Source: Rhizomys pruinosus
Lineage: Eukaryota; Chordata; Mammalia; Rodentia; Spalacidae
Reading direction: 5' to 3'
Assembly: GCA_009823505.1 (NCBI GenBank)
Contig: VZQC01011955.1
Coordinates: 777,497-841,496, forward strand
DNA length: 64,000 nt
The position numbers and the translations under genes are program-made. Below, piece by piece: positions 21,767 through 32,465 of this stretch. How positions within the stretch are numbered: position 1 is the first letter of the stretch; the number at the start of each line of letters is the position of its first letter. Under the pieces are notes generated by a model. That model did not search any database. It was not told the DNA's origin and worked only from the letters and a program-made list of their open reading frames with translations.

Positions 21767-22042
21767 NNNNNNNNNNNNNNNNNNNNNNNNNNNNNNNNNN
21801 NNNNNNNNNNNNNNNNNNNNNNNNNNNNNNNNNNNNNNNNNNNNNNNNNNNNNNNNNNNNNNNNNNNNNNNNNNNNNNNNNNNNNNNNNNNNNNNNNNNN
21901 NNNNNNNNNNNNNNNNNNNNNNNNNNNNNNNNNNNNNNNNNNNNNNNNNNNNNNNNNNNNNNNNNNNNNNNNNNNNNNNNNNNNNNNNNNNNNNNNNNNN
22001 NNNNNNNNNNNNNNNNNNNNNNNNNNNNNNNNNNNNNNNNNN
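21767..22042. other. Assembly gap (276 N)
   Basis: Unresolved bases. Any reading frame running through them is meaningless. Confidence 1.
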
Positions 22043-22640
22043 CCCCCCCCCCCCAGCAGAGCCCTGGTTTCACAACCTACAAGCAAAGACCAGGTTTTGG
22101 CAGAAAACAGGTTTGCTAAACTCTCTGCTCTCTCCAGGTGCACAATCACGCCCAGGTGGAAGTGTTAAAGTTACCCAAGCTTCTAACTGCCTATAAAGCC
22201 TATCCTACTTCTATTAGTTGCTATTTTCTGCCTTTGAGATCTAGCCCTCAATTGTTAATAAACTGTTTTTCTAGTCACGGAGTGATCCTGTTGGGTGGTT
22301 CTCGTGGCCCACATCCATCCAAGCATTTGTCCTTCAGTCTTTCTCTGCCCTCTGCTATGAGACTTCCCATTGTTGCCCAGTACCACTAACGACCGTCATT
22401 TGCTGGGTGTTGCAGACAGCCACCTTTTTTGTTGTTGTTGTTTTTGGTTAAGTCATATTTTTGTTGTTTTGTTCTGTTTTCTGAGACAGAGCCTCAGGCA
22501 GCCCAGGGTGGCCTGGAACTCACCACATGGCCAGGGTTGTCCTTGAACTCCTGCTCCTCTGGCTTTTACCTTCCAATGCTGGGACAACAGGTGTGAATCA
22601 CCACACATGGCTCAAAATCTTAAATATCTTTTTTTGTGGT

Positions 22641-22790
22641 TGTTGTTTGTTGAGACAGGGTCCTAGTTGGCCTGGAACTCACTATATAGATCAGGCTGGC
22701 CCTTGATCTTATAGAGATCCTCCTGCTTCTGCCTCCTGATTGTGAGTGCTGGGATTAAAGTCTGTGCCACCACACACAGCCCTTTAAATA
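22641..22790 (-). mobile_element. B1 SINE
   Basis: TTGAGACAGGGTCCTAGTTG through GTGCTGGGATTAAAGTCTG. Diverged counterpart at about 28,830-28,975. Confidence 0.85.
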
Positions 22791-23082
22791 ACTTTGAACT
22801 TTTTAAAAATTTAAATGTATAGAGTTGGGAAGATATGTAGTTTGCAAATATTTTCCTTTATTCTGTAGGTCTTTCTTCACTGTTGATGCACTCTGCTGTG
22901 CAGAAATGTTTTAGTTTCACAAAATCTTTTTGTCTTTGTTTCCTGTGCTTTGGCGTCTTGCTGAAAAACTCCATTTTAGTGCTATTGCTTTGTCATTTAA
23001 TTCAGGGATGGATGTGTGCTCCACGTGGGATGATGCACATGAATAACATGTTCAAAGTCAGGAAATAAAAGAATGAATTCTA

Positions 23083-23335
23083 GAGGCTGGGAAGGTGGCT
23101 CAGTGGGCATAACAGTGCTTGTTCTACAAAGATGAAGACCTGAGTTCAAATCTCCAGCACACAGGTTAAAATAAGCCAGACATGGCTGTGCATGCTTATA
23201 ACCCCAGCTTTGGGGGACAGGAAAAACATGGATCCTGAGAGATCATTGACCAGCCAGCCTAGCTGAAATGTCAAGATTCAGATTCAGTGAGAGACCCTAT
23301 CATAATGTTAAAAGGCGGAGAATGATAAAGGCACA
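23083..23335 (+). mobile_element. B4/RSINE-like SINE
   Basis: AGGCTGGGAAGGTGGCTCAG, GACCTGAGTTCAAATC, then a B1-like second half ending GTGAGAGACCCTATC: a tRNA-7SL fused rodent SINE. Confidence 0.65.
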
Positions 23336-23339
23336 ACTG

Positions 23340-23640
23340 TACACACATATGCAAGTGCACACTACACACCACACACCATACACAGCACACACATTTATTC
23401 TACACACCACACATCACACACCATAATAAATACCACATATACTCCAGAACAACAAAAACACACACCACACATACATACATGCATACATATATGACATTCA
23501 CCACACCACACACATAAACACACTTACACACCACATATCCAGCAAACACAAAAACATGCCAAACAGACACACCAAAGGTATATAAACCACATATATATAT
23601 ATATATATATATCAAACTAAAGACACACCAAACATACATA
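23340..23640. repeat. Complex (CA)n/(ACACCA)n/(AT)n microsatellite
   Basis: Interrupted CACA and CACACCA runs with an (AT)n core at about 23,590-23,612. Confidence 0.9.
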
Positions 23641-23704
23641 GACACAGAAGAATAAATTTCAGTTTTAATATAAACAAAAAGACATTTCAGAATAATATTA
23701 GTTC

Positions 23705-23945
23705 TTTTTGTTTAATTTTTTTTTTTGTATGTGTATGAATGTACTGTCTGCATGCAGGTCTGTGCACCCATGTTGTGCAATGCTGCAGAGGTCAGAAGAG
23801 GGTCTCAGACTCCCCTAGAACTGGCGTTCTTCTGGAATTGGAGTTACAGACAGTTCTTAGCCGCCATGTGGGTGCTGGGGATCGAACCCGGGTCCTCTGC
23901 AAGAGCGTCGGTGCTCTTAACTGCTAGGCTATCTCTCCAGCCCAT
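23705..23945 (-). mobile_element. B2 SINE
   Basis: GTATGTGTATGAATGTACTG through AGGCTATCTCTCCAGCCC. Reads as B2 on the minus strand. Confidence 0.9.
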
Positions 23946-25227
23946 AATATTAGTTCTTACAATAGCCGGATATCCAGTTAAAGTCCCCACTTGAACCTCA
24001 CTGTGCTAACAATGAAAGAGGTACTAGCCAAAAGCAAGGAAAGAAGCAGACTGAAAAGCCTGCCCTTGTTCAGTCCACAAGTCAAGGGAAAACGTTGCAA
24101 GATTAACAACTAAATAAAGCCCCCCTTGGGATTTGAAGAGGGTCTCAGGACCTCAAACTCCAAACCGAATACAAATGTCTTAAGTCCCTTATATAAATTG
24201 GCAAAGTATTTACTTATGGCCCGTGCATATCTTCCTGCTTGTTTGAAATCATCTCTAGATTTCTTCATGTAAAAAATGCAAATCACCACTGGACTCTACT
24301 GCTTAGGGAATGAGGACAAGTAAAAAGTCTGCGCACGTTCAGTACACACATATTTTTTTTTTCCCTGAAACTTTTCTATCTGTGCTAGGTCTAAGGTTAA
24401 CTGGAAGCCAGGCTAGAAGAGGCCTCACCAGCATTGAAAGGAACCTTGGGTCAGAAATGAGCCCAGAAGCTATTGCTTGGCCAGGAGCAGAGAAAAGGGA
24501 TAGCCCTTCCGGCCCTAGCTGGCACTAGCCCAGCAGAGGGAGTGAAACTGAGAAGGAATTAGCCTGGGGTTTTGCCGGATCGGTGGAGCTGGGAAGGGTT
24601 GAGGGTGCTGCAGCCAAGGACAGAACTGGAGGTGTCTGCCCGGAGGCAATTTTTCCCCTTGCAGAAACTACAAAGTGAGCCAACCCGGCTCGTGAGCGTT
24701 CCCCAGCAGGGGGCACCAAAGACAGAGCACAGCGTCGCCCTCCTCCGACCTTGGCAAGCGCAGAGGAAGTACTTACTACCCCAGGAGGAAGTAGCCGACC
24801 CTTATCACAGAGATCAAACGTCACAGAAGGATTTTTTGCCAACGTCTTCTTGGGCCCTCCCACTGTGCCCTTTCACTGAGTGGACAATGTTTGCCTTACC
24901 TTAGTGTTTTGGGCATTTTGTCTTTCCCTTCTCCCACCCTCCCGGGTGGAGTGACAGATGCAGGCTCCAGTGATCTCACACACATCCTAGTTCCCTGAGG
25001 ACCCAGGAGAGGCGCCCAGAAAAGCCAAAGCACCTGTTGTTATTCACCAGTGTGTCACTGCATAGAGAGCAAAAGTGAGAACTCTACACGTTTGTTGAAG
25101 GAATCTTGAAATTGTCCAAATGAATCCCAAAACCATCATGCAGATGACATGGGCAGATCGTTTCAGGATTTGTTACATTCAAGTAATAAACTTTGAAGAG
25201 TGTGTCCACCCACTTTCTTTAAAAGGC
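23946..25227. other. Non-repetitive stretch with a modest CpG cluster
   Basis: No exon recognised. About 24,500-24,860 is locally CpG-richer (CCCGGAGG, CCGGCTCGTGAGCG, AGCGTCGCCC). GTGAAACTGAGAA near 24,541-24,553 is a loose interferon-response-element look-alike. It could be a promoter, but nothing here proves it. Confidence 0.35.
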
Positions 25228-25345
25228 ATGGACTTGCAGGCGGATCTTTGTGAGTTCAGGGCCAGCCTGGTCTACAGAGTGAGTTCCAGGATAGCTGGGG
25301 CTACAGGGAGACCCTGCCTCGAAAAGACCAAAAAAAAAAATGTCA
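25228..25345 (+). mobile_element. B1 SINE, 5'-truncated
   Basis: GCAGGCGGATCTTTGTGAG through CCTGCCTCGAAAAGACC. Copy C of the viral block begins about 30 bases later. Confidence 0.9.
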
Positions 25346-25384
25346 AAGCAATAGAGAAGCAAAAAACTAGGACACCTGGGAAGA

Positions 25385-25700
25385 CTCCAACACAGAATGG
25401 CCTCACAGCTTACCTGGACTGTGCTCCCTCAATTAGGAATAGCCTCAGTTCTTCAGCCACGGATCTCCTTTTCATTGACCTGTCTCCTAGCCATTTGACT
25501 CAGAATGTTGATGACCTTGTACTTTGCAGCCCTTCAGTTTTGCTGTCTCAACAACATACTGCTTGGCTTTTTAACTTCATGGGAGAAAAAGGATATAGGG
25601 TCTCCCCGGCCAGAGCACAGCTCTAAGTCTCCCTGGTCGAGATACCACAGCTTCCTATGTAGCTCCCACCTGTATGAGAGCTCACGTCTAAATCAACAAA
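25385..25700 (+). pseudogene. ERV pol fragment (copy C)
   Basis: Counterpart of 19,025-19,330. The active-site loop reads SHLTQNVDDLVLCSPS, so the aromatic position before VDD is Asn, whereas copy B instead changed the final acidic residue. Only this short piece of pol is present. Confidence 0.75.
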
Positions 25701-25919
25701 CTGGGACAGTAAAATGAAAGCTTTCTCATTTCCTGCTATCTCCTGAACACAACCCTATCCTAAGAGCCAGCTTCCATTCGGTTCCTTCCGCCCTTCTGGG
25801 CCTTGGCATGCAATGGAATTTTCCAGATCTATGCACAAGGTAAGAACCTTCAGAACTTAACTGCACCTTTTGTCCCTCTTCAGGATGTGCCTCCCATACC
25901 CACCCCACTTTTAATGTCA

Positions 25920-27300
25920 AGGAGCCCTGTTTATATAATTGGAGTCCTGCCAGCCAGTGGTGGGGGCATTATTTATCTATGTTTTGTTCATGAGCAAACA
26001 GACTCTTACTGTAGGGAGGCCAAAGATGATAATGGAGGCTATTGATCAAGGAGTTGATCATGGAGTTGCTGATACCATTACACTGATAGTAGATATGCAC
26101 TCCCTGCCCCTGCCCCAGGAACAACTAAGGATGGGCCAGGCCAGTGGGTGACCTGGGATATCTGGCCAGTCACTTTTACTATTAGAGACCTCTGGGATGA
26201 CAAATGGACCATGGGGGTAGAAAGATACACATATGTAGCATGGTTGCTTGCAAAGGACAGAAGAGGACAGATAAAAATCTTCAGCTTCCCTGAAGAAGCA
26301 CCATCTACTCTTGTCCATGCTGTGGTAGATAGCATCAGACAGTCAGCAGCCAGTTTAGAAGCAGAAATTTTCAACCTCACGGACCTGTCACTCCTTCACC
26401 CTGGAGGGCTGTCCTAAATGAATCCCTGGGACTCCTGCACAAGTACAGGAGCACCAACCAGAGCCTCAATTCAACATCTTGCAACACTCCCTCATAGCAG
26501 CAATTCTTCCTAATATAACTCTAGACTGTAAACTCTGTAACCCTGAGACCATATCCTCTCCTTCAGCCTCAGCAGCACTCCTATACTCCCAGGGGGAACC
26601 AGGAGATTGTTTCTATAACTATTCCCCTCACCCTTCAGCTATCTATGCCAATATCTCCATTATAAAACAAAGAACCTTCTGGCCCTAAAGGGAGTCCTCT
26701 TTTGGGGTGGGTTTAAACTCTATCAATGCATTAACCAGACCACTCTGGGTTCCTGCTTCCTCACCTTCCTGGTTCCTCAACTTACCCTATATACCAAAGG
26801 AGAATTTCTCACCCTTCTCCAGGTAACACATGGGCCACGGCAAGCTGTACTCCTCCCAGTAATGGACAGAGTAAGCCTAACACCTCAGCGGCCACTGCGT
26901 GGGTGGCATGAGGGGACTGGGGCATGGCATGCATTTGTCTCAAAACCAACTCATATCTCTGGCATCAGTTGTCCTTCAAAACTGGAGAGCTGTTGATCTG
27001 CCTCTTCCTTAGTGAGGAATACTGTTATTTCATCAATCAATAAGGCCAGGTGAAAGACAGAATAAAAAACTTAAAACAAGATTACTCAGAGACTTTGCCC
27101 CACAGGGACTACATCGAATTCAGGATTCTCTCCCTGGCCTTCCCTTGACACCGGGCTCCTACCTCTTCTTTGCCCACTGGTATCTGTTTTCATACTAATA
27201 GTCGCCCATGCCCTTTCAGATTCTTCCAGGAGAGGATGGGCAAACTAACCCAGTGCTCAGTAAATCACATGCCTCTGATGGACTAGCAGTGCCTGACCAC
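25920..27300 (+). pseudogene. ERV env remnant (copy C)
   Basis: Near-identical to 19,560-20,935, including the same broken frames and the stop in the transmembrane block. A few single-base differences separate the copies. Not translatable as one protein. Confidence 0.75.
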
Positions 27301-27408
27301 CAGCCTGGACTAATTTTCCAGCCATCTTAACCCCTTCATCACCCCTGCTCAGCAGGAAATTGCTAAGAGAGACTACTGCTGCCCCTTATCATCAACTGAA
27401 GGCTGGGA

Positions 27409-27744
27409 TGTTAGGTCCCCAAAATGGCGACAGTGCTGCCAAGCTCCCAGAACGCCAGAGTAGTAAGTTCCTCAACCTGAGGTGGAAATCAAAACTCAGC
27501 ATTCCTCAAAAACCAGGTTTCACAACACCAGCCCCGCCCCCCCCCATCAACCCCGTGGGTTCACAACCTCAAGCAAGACAGTTTTAGGCAGAAAGACAGG
27601 TTTGCGAAACCTGCTCTCTCCAGTGCACAATCACACCCAGTGGAAATTGGCAAAGTACACAACTTCGAACTGAACCTATAAGCCGATCCTATTTCTATTA
27701 GGTTGCCTATTTCTCCTTTGGAGCTAGCCCAGCAGATTGTGAAT
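27409..27744 (+). mobile_element. ERV 3' LTR (copy C), split
   Basis: Starts TGTTAGGTCCCC. The part up to GTGAATAAACT is followed by R1 and B2 insertions and resumes as AATAAACTATTTTTCTAGTC at about 28,429, ending near 28,496. Confidence 0.75.
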
Positions 27745-28165
27745 AAACTTTGGCTGGATAGCTTTGTTTTAAAAAAAAAAAAAAAAACAAGTGTCAACTT
27801 GACACAACCTGGGTTGAGGGGAGCCTCAATTGGGAATTGGTTCCATTTGGACTGGCCTGGCCAATCTGTGAGTATGTCTGTTGGGCATGTGGGAGGGCCA
27901 GCTCACTGTAGGTGGTGCCACCCGTTGCATGTTGTTGGGTACTGTATAAGAGGGCAGGCTGGCTGGGCAGGGGAGCGAATGTCCAGTAACAGCATTCGCT
28001 CTAGCCTGTGCTTTAGCTCCTATACGTCCAGGTTCCTGCCTGAGTTCCTGCTTTGGGCCCTCCCTAAGTGGTGAACTGTGACCCAGGAGATTAAGCGGAA
28101 TAAACCCTTTCCAAAAGTTGGTGGGTACATTCAGAAGTGTTGTTTTAAGCATGGAAAGACAAACT
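27745..28165. repeat. R1 repeat, copy 2, inserted in the copy C LTR
   Basis: GGCTGGATAGCTTT, a 17-20-base A run, then GTCAACTTGACACA and the R1 body to GACAAACTAGAA. AATAAACT occurs on the left and a similar AAAAAACTG on the right, a possible 8-base target-site duplication. Confidence 0.7.
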
Positions 28166-28204
28166 AGAAAAAACTGTTCATTTCTTTTTTATTTTTGTTT
28201 AAAT

Positions 28205-28427
28205 TTTTTATTTTTTTATGTGTATTGAATGTACTTGCTCTGGCATGAGTTTGTGCACCCATTGTCAATGCATGCCGGAAGTCAAAAGAGGGTCTCGATT
28301 CCCTGGAACTGGAGTTCTCCGGAATGGAGTTCAGACAGTTCTTAGCCCCATGTGGGTGCTGGGGATCGAACCCGGGTGCCCTGTAAGAGTTGGTGCGCGC
28401 TCTACCACCGGCCATCTCTCCAGCCCC
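28205..28427 (-). mobile_element. B2 SINE inserted beside R1
   Basis: TTTTTTATGTGTATTGAATG through GGCCATCTCTCCAGCCCC. Many one-base indels against other B2 copies. Confidence 0.8.
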
Positions 28428-29045
28428 AATAAACTATTTTTCTAGTCACGGAGTGATCCTGTTGGGTGGTTTTCGTGGCCCACGTCCACCCAAGCATTTG
28501 TCCCTCAGTCTTTCTCTGCCCTCTGCTAGGATGCTTCCCATTGTTACGCAGTACCACTAAGGCCCGTCATTTGCTGGGTGTTGCAGACAGCCACCTTTTT
28601 TGTGGTTGTCGTTTTCGTTTTTGGTTAAGTCATGGTTTTTTTGTTGTTGTTTTGTTCCGTTTATCTGAGACAGGAGGCCTCAGCAGCCACGGTGCTGGAA
28701 CTCACCACATGCCAGGTTGGTCTTTGAACTCCGTCTCCCCGGCTCAACCTTTCCAAGCTGGGATTACAGGCGTGAATCACCACACGTGGCTCCAACTCTT
28801 AATATCTTTTGTTGTGGTTTTTGTTTGTTTTGAGATGGGTTCTCCCTGTAGTTCCAGATGTTTTGGAACTCACTATATAGATCGGACTGGCCCTTGATCT
28901 TATAGAAGAATCCTCCTGCTTCGCCTCCTGATTGTGAGTGCTGGGATTAAAGGCTTGACCACCACATCCACGCCTTTAAATATGTTTGACTTTTTTAAAA
29001 TTTTAAATGTATGGAGTTGAGAAGATAGGTAGTTTTGCAAAGCGT

Positions 29046-29450
29046 GTGCTGGATAGCTTTAGTGTCAACTTGACACACCTGAGTTAAGGGAGCCTCAATG
29101 GGGAATTGGCTCCATTGGATTGGCCTGTGGCCACGTCTGTGGAGTATTGTCTTATCAGGCAATGTGGGAGAGCCCAGCCCACAATGAGTAGTGCCACCCT
29201 GGTCAGGTTGTTGTGTACCATATAAGAAGGCAGGCTGGGCATGAGCCAGGGGAGCAAGCCAGTGAACAGCATTCCTCCGTGGCCTGTGCTTCAGCTCCTG
29301 CCTCCAGGTTCCTGCTCTGAGTTCCTGCCTTGGGCTCCCTAAGTGATGAACTGTGACCCAGGAGATGTAAGCTGAATAAACCCTTTCCTTCCCAAGTTGG
29401 TGTTGGTCAGAGTGTTTTGTCACAGCAATGGAAGACAAAGTAGGACAACA
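29046..29450. repeat. R1 repeat, copy 3
   Basis: GTGCTGGATAGCTTTAGTG through AATGGAAGACAAAGTAGGAC. Closest in length and order to the copy at 62-472. Confidence 0.85.
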
Positions 29451-29557
29451 CCCTTCTACCAAAGTACTAACAATATAGAGAAAGGTCTAAATAAAATGTG
29501 ATATGAAGCAACTTAAAAGAATGGAAAGCACCTATAGACTAGAAAAGAGGTACCAGA

Positions 29558-29770
29558 GGACAGCAAGATGGCTCAGTGGGTAGGGGTACTTGCCACCAAA
29601 CCTTTGATCCCTGGGACACATGGGGTGGAAGAAAAGAAATGATTCTAACAAGTTGTCCTTGAACCTCCACACATGTGCTATGACATACATACACATGTGC
29701 CATGGTGTGCATGCACATGAGCTCGCCACCCCACACGCCAAATAAGTAAATGTAAAAATAAAAATTAGAA
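29558..29770 (+). mobile_element. B2/B3-type SINE
   Basis: AGGACAGCAAGATGGCTCAG, TTTGATCCCTGGGACACATG and an AAATGTAAAAATAAAAATTAG tail. From 29,771 to 30,335 nothing else was recognised. Confidence 0.65.
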
Positions 29771-30339
29771 GAAAAGGGTCAGTAGCAGAACAGTACGTAT
29801 TAGGCAGAAATATACTAATAAAATACTTAGAGCAGTGACACATAAAACATTTTCTTTGGAAAAACGTACACACTTTTCATCTACCATCTTTTGTGAGAAA
29901 TAAGCTTAGAATAGAGGTAGAACTCAAAACGATAAAAGCCCTAGAAGAAAACAGAGGGGAAAAGATTCATGACTCTGGACTTGGGAGTAATTTCTTGGTA
30001 GAATATGGAAAACATGGACAACAAATGCAAAAGTGGTAAATGGGTCTACATCACCCTTTAAATAACCAAGCACCCAAACCACAATCAATGGAATGTTAAG
30101 ACAACATACTATGGTCAGGCACCTCAAGATTGCCCATAGCCATGCCACGTTATGAGCCCCAGCTGAGCCCAGAAGTCAAGATTTAACTCAAAATATGGGA
30201 ATAAGGAAATTTAATTCCACTGAACTAGGGCAGGCATTTGAGAACAGGTCAGCATGTACTGGTGGCTTGGGAACTTATTCTGCTAACTTAAACTCATGGC
30301 TTCTGTATTTTATGCTTGGCTTGCTTTTTTTTTTAATTT

Positions 30340-30575
30340 AATTTTATTTATTTATGTGTATGAATGTACTGTTTTGCGTGCAGGTCTGTGCACCTGTGTC
30401 GTGCAATGCCGCGGAGGTCAGAAGAGGGTCTCAGAATTCCCTGGAACTGGACTTCTCCTGGAATTGGAGTTACAGAAGGTTCTCAGCCGCCACGTGGGTG
30501 CAGGGGATCGAACCTGAGTCCTCTGCAAGAGTGGTTGGCACTCCCAACCGCTAAGCCATCTCTCCAGCCCCGCTT
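30340..30575 (-). mobile_element. B2 SINE
   Basis: TTTATTTATGTGTATGAATG through AAGCCATCTCTCCAGCCCCG. 30,576-30,985 holds nothing recognised. Confidence 0.9.
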
Positions 30576-30989
30576 GGCTTGCTTTTAAGAGAATAGAAAT
30601 GTTACTCGGGCTTTCCACCCCCAAGCTTGGGAACATAAACTTTTCACCCCTGGATATGTTTTCCTGTATAAAACTCCTCACAACCGCAGCTCAGTGCTAT
30701 ACACCTGGGACTGAATGCCTGTGTGTAGTCGTCAGCTGAGTATAAAGACTTTCTTTAGGCATCATTTTGTGTCTGAATTGTCTTTGATGGAAGTACCCCA
30801 TTACAATACAGATGGGAGAAAATGTTTCAAATCACATAACTGATAGTTAACATCCAGAATATACAAAGAACTGCTATTATTCAACAACAACAAAAATCAA
30901 ATGTTCAGTAAAACAATGGGTAAAGGACTTGAGTAGACATTCTCCAAAGAAAATACCCAAGTGGCCAACAAATACATGCAAGATTTTTT

Positions 30990-31140
30990 TCTTTTTGGTA
31001 TTTTTGAGACAGGATCTCCCTATAGCCCCAGTTGTCCTGGAACTCACTCTGTAGACCAGCCAAGCTGGCCTTGAAATTACAGAGATCTGCCTGCCTCTGC
31101 CTCCCAAATGCTGGGATTAAAGGGGTACAACACCACGCCC
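30990..31140 (-). mobile_element. B1 SINE
   Basis: TTTTTGAGACAGGATCTCCC through AATGCTGGGATTAAAGGGG. A (TCTA)n run follows directly. Confidence 0.9.
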
Positions 31141-31146
31141 TGCTGA

Positions 31147-31147
<1 letters not shown>

Positions 31148-31189
<42 letters not shown>

Positions 31190-31190
31190 A
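31148..31190. repeat. (TCTA)n microsatellite
   Basis: About ten ATCT tetramers. Confidence 0.95.
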
Positions 31191-31234
31191 AAAATATATA
31201 AAAAAAAAAAAATATAAAAAAAACTGGCAAGAAA

Positions 31235-31560
31235 AAAACTATGTTGAGCAAACTGGCCTCAAATTCACAGAGATCCACCTGCCTCTTCCTGCCAAGTGCT
31301 GGCATTAAACGTATGCACCACCACAAAAGGCTATTTTATTTATTTATTTTCATTTCCTATGTGTACAACTGTCTTGTCTGCAAGGATGTATGGGTGAACC
31401 ACATGTGTGCAATGCCCTTGGAGGCCAGAAGAGGGTGGTGGATTCCCTGGAACTGGTATTACAGATGCTGGTTAGTGGCCATGTGGGTGCTAGGAATTGA
31501 ACCAGGGTCCTCTGCAACAGCATTCAGTGCTCTTAACTACTGAGTCATTTCTCCAGCTCC
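31235..31560 (-). mobile_element. B1 fragment followed by a B2 SINE
   Basis: 31,235-31,320 is B1-like (CAAATTCACAGAGATCCACC). 31,330-31,560 is a reverse B2 (CTATGTGTACAACTGTCTTG through AGTCATTTCTCCAGCTCC). 31,561-32,085 shows nothing recognised. Confidence 0.75.
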
Positions 31561-32086
31561 TGAACTTACATTTTGATATGTATTACATAAAAGATATGTG
31601 TGTGCTTAAAATGACTTATGTTACCCAACAGGAGTTGTTAAAGTCTACCTGAGCTCATTGAACACTAGGTGCTACAGTCAGCACTCCCACATGCATTATT
31701 GAATTGAGTCCTTACACCTCTCCAATGGTCATAGTTACTGTCCTCATTCTATAGATGATGAGCCAGATGCCAGAAAATTGTATAACTTGCCACCTCACAC
31801 AGCTAATGTCACAAAGTTCAGACTGGAATCTAGGTAAAGTGATTCCAGACTCCAACCCACTCTAGAAGCCTCTTCTGGCTAGATACATCAGTTTTTTACT
31901 GGAGAGTTTCATGAGCTCAATTGTTCCAAATGCATTCTTGGTGATGACTCCATAGCTCGCACCTGCTCTTCTGTGTTTTTGAGAAAACAAATCTACACAT
32001 TTGTAGGTATCCCCACTCTAGCTACTGGCATTGGAGTTCCTTGGTAACTAGGGCTCATCCCTTCCTGGGTGTCTTGAGCTTTACTA

Positions 32087-32089
32087 TTT

Positions 32090-32137
<48 letters not shown>
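32087..32137. repeat. (TTTC)n microsatellite
   Basis: About twelve TTTC tetramers. Confidence 0.95.
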
Positions 32138-32139
<2 letters not shown>

Positions 32140-32162
32140 GATTATTTTATTTTATTTTATTT

Positions 32163-32465
32163 TTTGGTTCCTCAAGACAGGGTTTCCCTGTAGCTCCAGC
32201 TGGCCTGGAACTTGCTATGAAGACCAGGCCTGGAACTTGCTATGATTTCACAGGGATCTGCCTGCATCCCCTGCCTCCTGAGTGCAGGGATTAAAGGCGT
32301 GCACCACCTCACCCAGCTGATCTTCCCTATTTCTTTTTCTTTTCTTTTTTTTGGTCTTTTTGATACAGGGTTTCCCTGTAGCCCCAGCTGTCCTGGAACT
32401 ATGTAGACTAGGTTGGCCTTGAATTCACAAAGATCACATGGCGTGTGACACCATGCTCAGCTGAT
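32163..32465 (-). mobile_element. Two reverse B1 SINEs
   Basis: 32,163-32,320 (CAAGACAGGGTTTCCCTG to GGATTAAAGGCGTGCACC, with an internal duplicate of CCAGGCCTGGAACTTGCTAT-like text) and 32,348-32,465 (TTTTTGATACAGGGTTTCCC). From 32,466 to 33,324 nothing recognised apart from AT-rich DNA. Confidence 0.85.

Larger units (their letters stand above)
21169..22640. repeat. Perfect 598-base direct repeat flanking a sequence gap
   Basis: Bases 21,169-21,766 recur at 22,043-22,640 with a fixed offset of 874 and no difference noticed. The first base after the gap is in the same C run that starts the first copy. This is the expected pattern of a false duplication made at a scaffold gap. Confidence 0.85.
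25370..29040 (+). repeat. Duplicated block, copy C (pairs with about 19,017-22,835)
   Basis: From GGGAAGACTCCAACACAGAA it matches the second half of the ERV in copy B nearly base for base to about 27,480, then the 3' LTR, and then the non-viral downstream flank (28,429-29,040 with 22,259-22,830). Sharing the flank means duplication of the locus, not a second viral insertion. From about 27,490 the match becomes indel-rich. Confidence 0.85.

Noticed and set aside
21653..22196. Several reading frames of 110-170 codons
   Set aside because: They run through the N gap and consist largely of unknown residues.
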